A stretch of DNA of 64,000 nucleotides from Bagarius yarrelli. Taxonomy: Eukaryota > Chordata > Actinopteri > Siluriformes > Sisoridae. The stretch is from the NCBI GenBank assembly GCA_005784505.1, contig VCAZ01000050.1:2267001-2331000 (forward strand), written 5' to 3'. Made by a program: the position numbers and the translations under genes. The notes under the pieces are model-generated. The model ran no database searches. It was not told where the DNA came from and saw nothing but the letters and a program-made list of their open reading frames with translations. Positions 11,776 through 20,656 of this stretch are shown here, piece after piece; the first letter of the stretch is position 1; every line of letters starts with the position of its first letter.

Positions 11776-12145
11776 ATGCTTGGGCACCCAAATTGTGGAA
11801 TAGTCTTCCTCTTTATATATTCAGCAGGCTTCATCTCCAGAAGTTTTTAAGTCTTAGTTAAAAACTCATCTTTTCACATTAGCTTTCGTTGAGATCAGCC
11901 TGACGCTGGTGGTTAATAAAGTGGTTATTATTGTTTTTAATGCTATTCTATTGGTCTAAGATTTATTGTTTTAATTTTGCATGTGGCCTTTCTCCCTTTC
12001 AGAGACGGCTGGGATAGACTCCAGCAGATCCCGGTGACCCCAAATTAGGAAATAAGGGGGAATTTTATATTGTGTCTTTTATATTGTGTTTTTTTAACGC
12101 AATCAAAATTGCGTTAAAATGTGCTATGTAAATAAATGAAAGTTT
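11776..12145 (+). pseudogene. L2-clade LINE 3' end (RT C-terminus plus 3' UTR)
   Basis: With frame changes the translation gives a decayed version of the common L2-type ending: W/C-NSLPLYIRSA-like LYIQQASSPEVFKS, then LKTHLFTLAF. A 3'-UTR-like stretch follows, ending AAATGTGCTATGTAAATAAA. A SINE family C fragment (about 11990-12050) lies within it. Confidence 0.55.
11988..12056 (+). mobile_element. SINE family C 3' fragment
   Basis: GACGGCTGGGATAGACTCCA, GCAGATCCCGGTGACCCC and AAATTAGGAAATAAG match the tail of the copies at 2934-3210 and 4674-4788. Confidence 0.75.
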
Positions 12146-12284
12146 AGGAGTAAGAGGGAGATCTGGGATAGGATCCACATACTCATACACATATTGTTCC
12201 AATACTTTTGGCAATATCAAGCAATGTTTCAAAAAAGATATTTTGATATATCATCATGGATCCTCAGGCATACTGATTCTTTCC

Positions 12285-13104
12285 AAGTAGGATGTGATCC
12301 CTGTTAACATCCTTTGTTAATCCTGGATCAACATTTCAGTCAACAAATCATAACCATCTGATGTCATCAGTGTGTCACAATCAAAACCGCCTCAATCCAT
12401 TTTTAAATCTTTCCCTCCTGTAAAGCAAAATGTAATATTATAAATGTATTTATTAAATAAAAACATGAAATATTTTAATGACGTCTGTAATACATTCCAT
12501 GCTGTACTGAACAATTGTATATAACGTGTATGTGCAGTTTAGTTAATGTGTGAACATTTCCCTCACCTACAGGACCAAAAATAGATGTGTGTGTGCAGTA
12601 AAATGGATTTAGGTGTGTGTGCAGGAATAAAAAGTATTTTTTTTTATTTATGGTTATAAAATCAGTGTATTGCGGTTCTACAGGTTCACCCTTTCACAAC
12701 ATTTTACACTCAATTGTTCATTAGTGATTGTTTATGATTCAGTGTCTAAATTCATTCATGTTTATTTTGGATCATTAGAATCAGTACAGTCTAAATTCAC
12801 TAATGTTGTTTCCTGATTATCAGCAATTATTTTAATATCGTTTATAGTCTAATTTCATGTTGGGATTTAATGTTAATCCAGGAATCGTCAGTATCAGGAA
12901 ATTTCCAGTCTCAGACAATAAACTATTTTTTTTAATCAGTAAAAATTTTTTAGTTTGTGAACAAAAAAAAAAAAAAAAAGATTTAAAAATGGATTGAGGC
13001 AACACACACTGATGACATCAGATGATTATGATTGGTTGATTGAAATGTTAATTTAGGACCAACAAAGGATGTTAATAATCCAGGATCACATCCTACTTGG
13101 CAAA
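12285..13104. mobile_element. Foldback MITE with about 130-bp inverted repeats
   Basis: The left arm (12285-12418) starts CCAAGTAGGATGTGATCC and runs through GATGTCATCAGTGTGT to CTCAATCCATTTTTAAATCT. The right arm (about 12976-13104) is its reverse complement, ending GGATCACATCCTACTTGG. The interior is AT-rich, non-coding, with a 17-base A-run at about 12963-12979. The family and target duplication are not identified. Confidence 0.85.
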
Positions 13105-13831
13105 AACACGTCCACCATATGTAACTGCACATCTGTTTATACTGCACTGCTACATTGCACCTCTTGTTAGGTGTTCATTATTGCCTGTTCAATAACGAGA
13201 TTTTTAGCACATCTGTACGTCGTGCTGGAAAAGGCAGCTGCTAAATGACAATGTAATATCAAATGTAAACATGCAATGACAATAATGTTTTCTTGAGAAA
13301 TCTATTTCTTTGGCACTCTTATAAACTCTTTTACTTTATTAGGAGCACCTGCTTGTTCATGCATTCATCCAGGCATACAATCATGCAGATACGGGTTAGG
13401 AACCTCAAATAATGTTGGTTAGAAATAGAAGAATGTGAAAAATTGGAGTTCTTTAATGTTAAGTGTGACACGGTGGTTGGTGCCAGCTGTGCTGAAGTGA
13501 TTTTTTTTCAGATCTCTCCTGAGATAACACTTTCGAGAGTTTACACAATATGATGCTAAAACAAACAAACAAAAGAATCATCCCGTGAACCGCAACTCAG
13601 ACAGAACAGTTACATTTCATCACCTGGTCACTTTCTACTGATCAGCATTGATAGTCTTTAGAGCGCAGTGTATCGTTAGAGACTTTTTGATGGCTGAAAG
13701 GAGTTGAACCCGAGGAACCTGGTTTTCTGTTATTTGCCTGAATGTGTAACATGTATTTTGTTTGGGGGGCAAGTGGCAGCTCAGGGTTTCCAGTATTGAG
13801 CTGCAGATCAGAAGATTGTGACTTCAGAAGA

Positions 13832-13997
13832 GTGTGGACATCCTTATCCAGAGCGATGTACACTTATGTCTTTCATACAAACAAACAATTGGAGGCCTTT
13901 CTCAATGGCCCAGCAGTGGCAACTTGGTGCTGGGAATCAAACCCTGATTAGTGGTCCAACACCTTAACCACAACCACTGCGCCACCACTTCCCCACA
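13832..13997 (-). mobile_element. SINE family A copy, minus strand
   Basis: GACATCCTTATCCAGAGCGA, GCCTTTCTCAATGGCCCAGC, B-box complement GGGAATCAAACCC and CACCTTAACCACAACCACTG. The ACCACAACCACTG variant is shared with the next copy. Short plus-strand SINE scraps abut it at 13771-13831 and 13998-14039. Confidence 0.85.
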
Positions 13998-14039
13998 CTT
14001 CGGCAGCTAGGGCCTTGAGCAAGGTCCTTAACTGCTCAT

Positions 14040-14252
14040 TTACATTACTATTTACAGCATTTGGCAGCCGCCCTTATCCACAGCAACTTAGATTTATCTA
14101 TTCTATACAACTGAGCAATTGGGGTTTAAGGGCCTTGCTCAGTGGCCCAGCAGTGGCAACTTCTGAAAATGGTGGTGCTGAAAATCGAACCCACCGTCTT
14201 TTAATTAGCAGTCCAGCACCTTAACCACAACCACTGTGCTACCATTTGCCCC
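14040..14252 (-). mobile_element. SINE family A copy, minus strand
   Basis: ACAGCATTTGGCAGCCGCCC, GGGGTTTAAGGGCCTTGCTC, a 10-base interruption (TCTGAAAATG), B-box complement AAAATCGAACCCACC and head complement CACCTTAACCACAACCACTG. Confidence 0.87.
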
Positions 14253-14869
14253 TTCTGCTCAGGTGTTAAAAAATGTTAAATGTAAAGAAATGAAATGCTG
14301 TGTTTTTCTTTGCTTAGCGTGGCACTAAACGGTTTTAATAAATATCATGTATAAAATATTTTAAATAAGATGAGATTTATTGAATTTATAATCCCTTTCC
14401 TTTAAAATTAAACTTTCTCATTAAACAAAGTTTTAAATCCTACAGAACTGCAGTTTAATGGAAAAAGATAGCTGTGCATTAAAAAGGAACTACAGTAACA
14501 CTAAAACATTCTGATGACTCATATATAAACATCCCCCAGAGCTGTTGCTTTATATCTGCAGAATATTTTAATATTCAATATGCACTTATGCAGAAATGAA
14601 CACTCATCTCACTCGCTGTGGATGCAGTAAACACGTCCGCTGCGTTTGCCTGTTTCAGATTTAGTTTTTTTTTAGATCATGAAATTATACAATATTACAA
14701 GCAATTCCAAGATTCTTTTTAAACTCACATACAAGCGGCTATAATAATCCTAAATAATGTATTATCAACATTTACTTAAATCAAAAAGCTAAATCATGAC
14801 ACTCTTCTTGCTGCATGTCCGCAGCCGCAGTATTCGCAGTAGCACCGGCTCGCTCGTCTCTCTGCTTTA

Positions 14870-15300
14870 ATTTTATGCAGTCACCAGATTGAGTTGAGAC
14901 ATTTTATCAGAGCCAAGCACTGCACCAGAATATTTGGGCAGCTCGACCAGCTGCCATGGAAACAGGAATTTTACAGAGAGACACAGGCCTATAGTGAAGC
15001 ACTTTTCACTTTGCCTCCACCAACCAACGGCCGGGACGCGGCCCAATCCATTTATCTCTTCTATGCAGTGTTGGAGTAATACAATGACTGGGAGTGCATG
15101 AGGCGTAGACCTTGGGGAATGGGGATTCCCTCTACTACCCTGCCCACCACTACACATTTCACTGACACAAGCCTGATGTTTTCAACGAAATGTCACATTA
15201 AAGCTTCATTTAGATTTTTTATTCGCCGCCTTGCCATTCAGAGAGTCAATTTACATGCATTTGATGAATCTAACCCATATTTACATCAAATATTGATATA
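14870..15300. other. Unique, conserved-looking non-coding block
   Basis: It is repeat-free and less AT-rich than its surroundings, with CAGCTGCCATGGAAACAGGA, TTTTATGCAGTCACCAG and ACAGGCCTATAGTGAAGC. Both strands have short open frames with no recognisable product. It may be a conserved enhancer 3' of setbp1. This is judged by texture only. Confidence 0.2.
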
Positions 15301-15682
15301 ATTACTCTCAATCTAGTTGTTTGTTATGAATCACTTAATAATTTATCCAGTGTTCGAATTGCAAAAGACAATAAAACAATTCATAACTAAGACAATATAA
15401 CAATTCGTAACTAATAAAATCATTCAATTAATTAGCTCAGTTTCATGCTTTTGGTCGGCCAAAACTCTAATTGACGAGATAAAAGCTAAAGCTAACGTAA
15501 TATAGAGACATACGATGAGGTTAGTTTACTAGCTAAACTGTATTATTAATTAATACAGAATCAGGGAAATGAACACATCATATTTTCACCCTCGATAGAA
15601 ATGACTAAGTTATAAAGATCTGTTTTATAAATATCATTCGAGTCATGTGCTAGGACGTTTTTCTCTTTCTTGATATCTTGAT

Positions 15683-15908
15683 ACATTTACAGCCTTAGGC
15701 AGACGTCCTTATCCAGATCGATTTACATTTATCTCCTTTATCCAACTGAACAATTGGAGGTTAAGGACCTTGCTCGGAGGCTCAACAGTGGTAGATTGGT
15801 TGTGGGCCCTTGAGCAAGGCCTTTAACCCCCAGTTGTTTAGTGGTATAAAAGATATAAATGTAAGTCGCTCTGAATAAGGACGTCTGCCAAATGCTGTAA
15901 ATGTAACG
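15683..15908. repeat. Inverted pair of SINE family A 3' halves (hairpin)
   Basis: The left arm (about 15684-15785) is a minus-strand tail half (AGGCAGACGTCCTTATCCAG). The right arm (about 15809-15907) is a plus-strand tail half (GAATAAGGACGTCTGCCAAA). They are joined at the GGGCCC body with about a 25-base loop. Neither has a tRNA-like head. The arms pair over about 100 bp with mismatches. Confidence 0.85.
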
Positions 15909-16164
15909 TAAATATTGTGTTAGGAGGAAAGATGTGTGTGCTGTGTGCTTTATTTTTAGCGTATTACTTCCTCTGTGTGCTTCTGACTCAAACGCTACCT
16001 AGTAACAACTGTTTTCTTAATAAACAGACGATGTTTGGCTACTCTGTGCCAAGCGGTGGCCAGTCGGGGGATTTGTTAAACTGATATAGATACAGATTTA
16101 AAATTGTTGCATCACTGTGACATCCAACATGTTCTCAGTTATACACCAGAGGAGAGAAGAATAT

Positions 16165-16283
16165 TAGGGATTAAGGGCCTCGCTCAGGGGCCCAGCAATG
16201 GCAACTTAGTTGTGCTGGGACTCGTATTCTGATCTTTCATTTATCAGTCCAACACCTTAACCACTGTGCTACCACTTCCCGTA
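16165..16283 (-). mobile_element. SINE family A copy, tail missing
   Basis: It begins at GGATTAAGGGCCTCGCTCAG and continues to the head complement CCAACACCTTAACCACTGTG. The GCATTTGGCAG tail is absent. Confidence 0.85.
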
Positions 16284-16342
16284 TTTCTACTTCTTTATAA
16301 TTTTATCTATTGTAGAATAATATTGTGTTTTTGTTAATACAT

Positions 16343-16497
16343 TGCTAAGCCTGGAAGATCGAGGTTCGAGTCCCAGCCCAACCAAGTTGCCACTGTTGGG
16401 CCCCTGAGCAAGGCCCTTAACCCCCAATTGTTCAGTTGTATGAAAGAGATGAATGTAAGGCGCTCTGGATAAGGATGTCTGCCAAATGCTGTAAATG
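16343..16497 (+). mobile_element. SINE family A copy
   Basis: B box GGTTCGAGTCCC, body GTTGGGCCCCTGAGCAAGGC and tail GCTCTGGATAAGGATGTCTG. The first part of the head is degraded. It ends nine bases before the hAT target duplication. Confidence 0.85.
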
Positions 16498-16513
16498 CAT
16501 ATATACTGTAGAT

Positions 16514-16710
16514 CAGGGGTGGCCAATCTCGGTCCTGGAGGGTCGGGGTGTCCTGCAGAGTTGAGCTCCAACCCTAATCAAACACACCTAAACCAACTAA
16601 TTGAGATCTTGCTAGGTAGACTTGAAATTTACAGGTGAGTGTTTTGAGGCAAGTTGGAGCTAAAACTCTGCGGGACGCCGGCCCTCGAGGACAGAGATTG
16701 TCCACCCGTG
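16514..16710. mobile_element. hAT-type MITE, 197 bp, with perfect 8-bp TSD
   Basis: The left end CAGGGGTGGCCAATCTCGGT and right end TCCACCCGTG are inverted repeats. Subterminal GGTCCTGGAGGG mirrors GGCCCTCGAGGAC. CTGTAGAT flanks both sides (16506-16513 and 16711-16718), identical over 8 bp, the hAT target-site length. The body (AACCCTAATCAAACACACCT) is a repeat sequence familiar from many fish genomes. It has no ORF. Confidence 0.9.
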
Positions 16711-16765
16711 CTGTAGATTTAAAAAAAACACAGAATTAGATCAATTTGATAAATTCCTTTTCCTT

Positions 16766-16776
16766 TTTATTTTATT
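16766..16776 (-). terminator. Overlapping AATAAA polyadenylation signals
   Basis: The plus strand reads TTTATTTTATT, so the minus strand carries two overlapping AATAAA hexamers. Downstream (lower coordinates) there is a T-rich stretch with GTG (about 16720-16735), usable as the GU/U-rich element. Cleavage would fall near 16740-16755, about 30-45 bases before a hAT-type MITE begins. Confidence 0.5.
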
Positions 16777-18130
16777 ATTTTTTTTGCACAATGAATGACA
16801 TGAGCAAGATCAAGTGTATTTAAGTGCTCAATACTGCACTGAGATGGTTGCACAAAAAAGTTTGACTGGAAAGAGAAATAAAAAAAAAAAAAAAAAAAAA
16901 AAGAACTTTCTACAAGATCATAAACAACAAATATGACCAAACACATGCGAGCGTAAATGTATGTACATATCTACAGTCCAGTATACATATCTTTAAACGT
17001 GTGTATACACAGGTACACAAAAACATGAGGAGGGGAAGGGGGGGGGTCGGTCTTCCTACATACATTTATGTACAATGCATATGCTTGCGTATCTCAATAT
17101 TTATTCTTTCCTATATATGTCCTTTAATTGCTATTTTTTTTTACTCATATTCATACAATTTACAAAAATGTTTCATGAATTAAAAACTAGATAATATAAA
17201 AAACTTATTAAACAATGTAGAAGATCTCCAAATTCAATTTCTTCAAAATTTGTGTGCATACAATCAATTAGGGCATGCAGGTTCAGAAAATGTAAAGCAT
17301 TATCAAAAATGGTCATAGTACCTTATTTAAAACAGACAAACAAACAAACAAAATGCTGAATTTAGCTCATGTTGTGCCCTTATTGAGTAAATTACCCTTT
17401 ATACTTCATTTAACTGGAAATTTACCTTGATAGTATCGGAACTGAATCGATATTCGGTTGAAACTTGATGGTTTCTATAATAAAATCCTGATGGTGAAAA
17501 TATAGCGACTGAATAAACCTTTGTATTTAGTCAGTTCACAATATTTACAGACACCGAGCAGTCTAACGAGATAGCATTATTGAACAGCCAGAATGTAAAA
17601 GGGGGAAAAAAAACTAAAAATAATCTTATAATAAACACCTTAATTTCAGAAGGCACCATTTTATCAGCTGGTAGAAAAAATCTGAGCTGCCAAACACATT
17701 GCTGTTAACACCGCCTCCATAAACTAAAGACTGATTTGGAACTGTAGAGAATTTTTTCGGTTTAGCACTGAGTGATGGATGTGTTTAGTTTTGGCAAAGT
17801 GTTCAGGTGAGTTGAGGTGCCAGTGTTAAACAGGAGACCAATTTTGTACCACAGTTAGGGGGGGGGGGGTATATAGCTGCCAAAATCGGACTTGGCTCAA
17901 ATGCACTATACGTCTTTCTCTAAATTCATGTTCTGCTCGGACAAAATGATCGTCGACAGGCTTCGGTACGTCCTGACGTTTAGAGTTAGTCGACAATGTG
18001 AGCTGTTCGGTTTACGGACAGGGTTGTTCTATTATTTACATGGTACATGCTGTTCGATGAAATTTAACATGATTAAGGCGTCACTTTTTAATGGCTGATT
18101 CATTTTACTGCCCTATAAAAATTAGGATAT

Positions 18131-18164
<34 letters not shown>

Positions 18165-19709
18165 AATGATAGTCACTTGTTTGAGAAAAATAAAAAAATA
18201 ATGCAGGTTATCGATTAACACAAAAAGACATTTCTTGTCTGTCAATTTGCAGGTAGAACCTGATGCATAGTAATTTCGAATGCACACGCAGGCGATAATC
18301 CTGAACTGATGTTGGAGCGTTTGTTTGGACATTATGTCATTTTTTTTTTAATTTTATTGTAAGCGTCGTGATCTTGTTTGAATTGTCGCAAGCACAGTTT
18401 GGCCTTGTTTTCCTTAAATGTCCGATCTGTGTTTTCCACCCAGACCGTTCGGGTTCGATTCGATAAAACCGTTATCTGACATCAGAAAGCTACCTAGAGA
18501 ACAGATATTATTAACTAGACCCATCTGCTTAAGTGCGTCTAAACAAAGAACGGATCTACGGCACAGAAATAAAAGAGCAGGCGTATGTACATTCATCACC
18601 ATGTGTGGATACTAACAATATACGTAGACGTTCGAACGTTATTTCTCGCCATTCGTAGTTCCCTGTAGCTGAAATGTTTATGGACTTACTGACAAACATA
18701 AGGCACATATATGAAACAAACCACACTTTCTGACAGACCAGTTGAATATACATTTAAAAAAAAAAAAAAAAAATAGACCCACTGCACTATACTGAAGCCT
18801 GGTTTTAGATGCTAAGCTGTAATAATACGCTAATGAAGTCCAACACACTTTTTTTTTTATCCATTACATGTTCTACAAACACATCCAGAAACCGAAAATC
18901 TATCTAGAATACTGAACTACTGAACAAGACTGAACCTTTGGTTGTGTGGATATTTAATACTGACCGTTACGTCAATATATTTGATTTACTTTATAAGTAA
19001 TAAAGTAATATTTTTATATCACAATTATTATAGGCAGGCACGTTCTTGAATAGATTCTGGGGAAGAAAAGGCAACTCAGTTACTGCGTTTGTCAAGCAAC
19101 TGACTGAAATCAGTGATACTGAATAAATGACGTTAATTAAAAACACTCGTATTGGTTAATTGAATAAAAAATAAACAGACGACGTGTAATATTAATCCGT
19201 AATACGTGTAAGGAGAGCGGAATAAGTGCTGTGTCGCTTAAAAAAACGCATGAAAAGGATTTGGTTTTATTATTTTTTTTTAATTTCATGCATGATGAAC
19301 GGAGTATACGGTATAACGTATCCAGCATCAAGTAAATTTTTACTGGAGGATTGAATTTTACACACTGCCGTTGTGTTAATACAGTCCTTCGATCGGTGAC
19401 GTTATCCACTTCGTTATGGTGCGGTCGATAAATACTGTAGGTTTCATTTTGAACACAAGCTCCTAGTATTTCACACATCTATTTCTAATATTTGGTTAAA
19501 AGAAAAACATTATTTGAATATTGTACAGTTGATATGGTGACAGTACAGGTCAATCTAAAATACTTTCACTTTTGTAAATGTTTGTAGATTACGTTGCTAT
19601 GTACAATTCAAACTATAGCCGTTGAGGATAGTAGAAGAGTCTTATTCAACTCGAGTGTATTGCCATTAGTTCATGCCCCGGGGGAAAAAAAACCTGAGCA
19701 CAGGCAAGG

Positions 19710-19712
<3 letters not shown>

Positions 19713-19748
<36 letters not shown>
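19713..19748. repeat. (TG)n microsatellite in the probable 3' UTR
   Basis: About 17 uninterrupted GT/TG units. It reads as (CA)n in the setbp1 transcript. Confidence 0.9.
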
Positions 19749-19749
<1 letters not shown>

Positions 19750-20162
19750 GTTGACCAGGTTCATGACACCGATCTTTATCATAATCACTGTGCTTTCACT
19801 TAAGAGAACCAAAAAAAGGCAAAGAAACCCCCAAAAGTGCGCAGTATCGTACTTAGAAGTTCAAAATATGTCATTTACACTTGCTGGTAAAGATCATGGC
19901 TCTAGCCAAGAGTTTTAAAATCCTTATGGGCTTTGGGAAAGTAAAAAGCTTAACACAAGAATATTTACATTAAAAAAAAAAAAGCTTGTCATGATGGTGT
20001 ATACAAAGTTTAAATGGGGCACTTTTTTAGACCACATTCACGATTCTGACAGAATGCCCAGTTCGGTAGAGCTGATTAAAAAGAACAGAGAACCATAATG
20101 CCTAGAAATTATCCAAAGGTTGGAGTGCAAGTCGAACTCACAGTGCACTGATAATAAAACTC

Positions 20163-20656
20163 CTAATGAGAAGATAGTTCATCCCTTCTGCTTCCTCTGC
20201 CGCGCCGTACTGGCCGCTCTAGCTGCTCTTCGGACTGATATTTAGGGTACGACTGTAGAGCCAGTAAGTTGGGCTGTGCCCGGGCCTGGTGGACCACTGC
20301 CTCGATGGCATCCGTGATAGAGTCTTGGTGTGAGAACTCGGGCTGGGTGAGCATCAGACTGCTGTGCAGGTTCCTTTTGCCTGAAAAATCCATGCTCTTT
20401 TCCAGCACAGGCATCTGAGGCAAGAAACCTTCATCGAGGTCAAACGTCTGCTTTCGCGGGCGCCCCCTTCGCCGCTTCACCACATTGTTGCCTGTCTTGG
20501 CCTGTCGCTGAAGCCGCTTGACCTTCAGGATCTTGTTGACGTGGTCCAGGCTTCTCTTGCTGGTGAGGATTTTTGAGAATGCATGCTTTTTCTGAACATC
20601 AGTCTGCATCATCTCGAGCTCATTTAGCTTGTATCTCTTCTTGTAGGAGCCAATTT
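20163..20656 (-). CDS. setbp1: SET-binding protein 1, last coding exon (residues 1254-1417, stop)
   Basis: The acceptor TTCTTTCCGAACAG precedes 20656. The first two bases AA complete a Glu codon begun in the upstream exon. The encoded C-terminus contains the basic, helical-looking SET-binding segment (SYKKRYKLNELEMMQ, SKRSLDHVNKILKVKRLQRQ, KTGNNVV) followed by the AT hook KRRRGRPRKQ (R1317-P1320). It continues with MPVLEK and a DSITDAIEAVVHQAR helix that parallels the human DTIMATIEAVIHMAR stretch. In mammals that helix is followed by long proline-rich repeats. Here the chain instead continues through a Leu/Gln/Ser-containing segment to a short basic end (RPVRRGRGSRRDELSSH) and a TAG at 20165-20163. 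There is no proline run in any frame nearby. Confidence 0.95.

Larger units (their letters stand above)
11380..12222 (+). mobile_element. MITE family M, old copy with internal LINE and SINE debris
   Basis: The left end reads ACCAAAAGTTTGTGCACACC and the right end TTCCAATACTTTTGGCAATA, a pair of TIR-like ends. Interior 11480-11560 (AACATGAGGACGATGTCCCT, ACCCATGAGTTTCATGAAG) matches the MITE at 55160. The stretch from about 11770 to 12145 is LINE-derived and must be a later insertion or a chance juxtaposition. Confidence 0.5.
16750..20162 (-). other. setbp1: Probable setbp1 3' UTR
   Basis: This 3.4 kb stretch follows the stop codon and contains none of the SINE or MITE copies that lie just outside it at 16165-16710 and 21522. 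That fits transcribed, constrained sequence. It holds A/T homopolymers (plus-strand A-runs at about 16879-16902, 18129-18162 and 18755-18772, which read as U-runs in the transcript), a TG/CA microsatellite at about 19713-19747, and four minus-strand TGTACATA motifs. Its distal end is set by two overlapping AATAAA signals. Human SETBP1 also has a long 3' UTR. Short open frames inside it have no recognisable product. The extent is inferred, and proximal polyadenylation sites may also be used. Confidence 0.55.
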
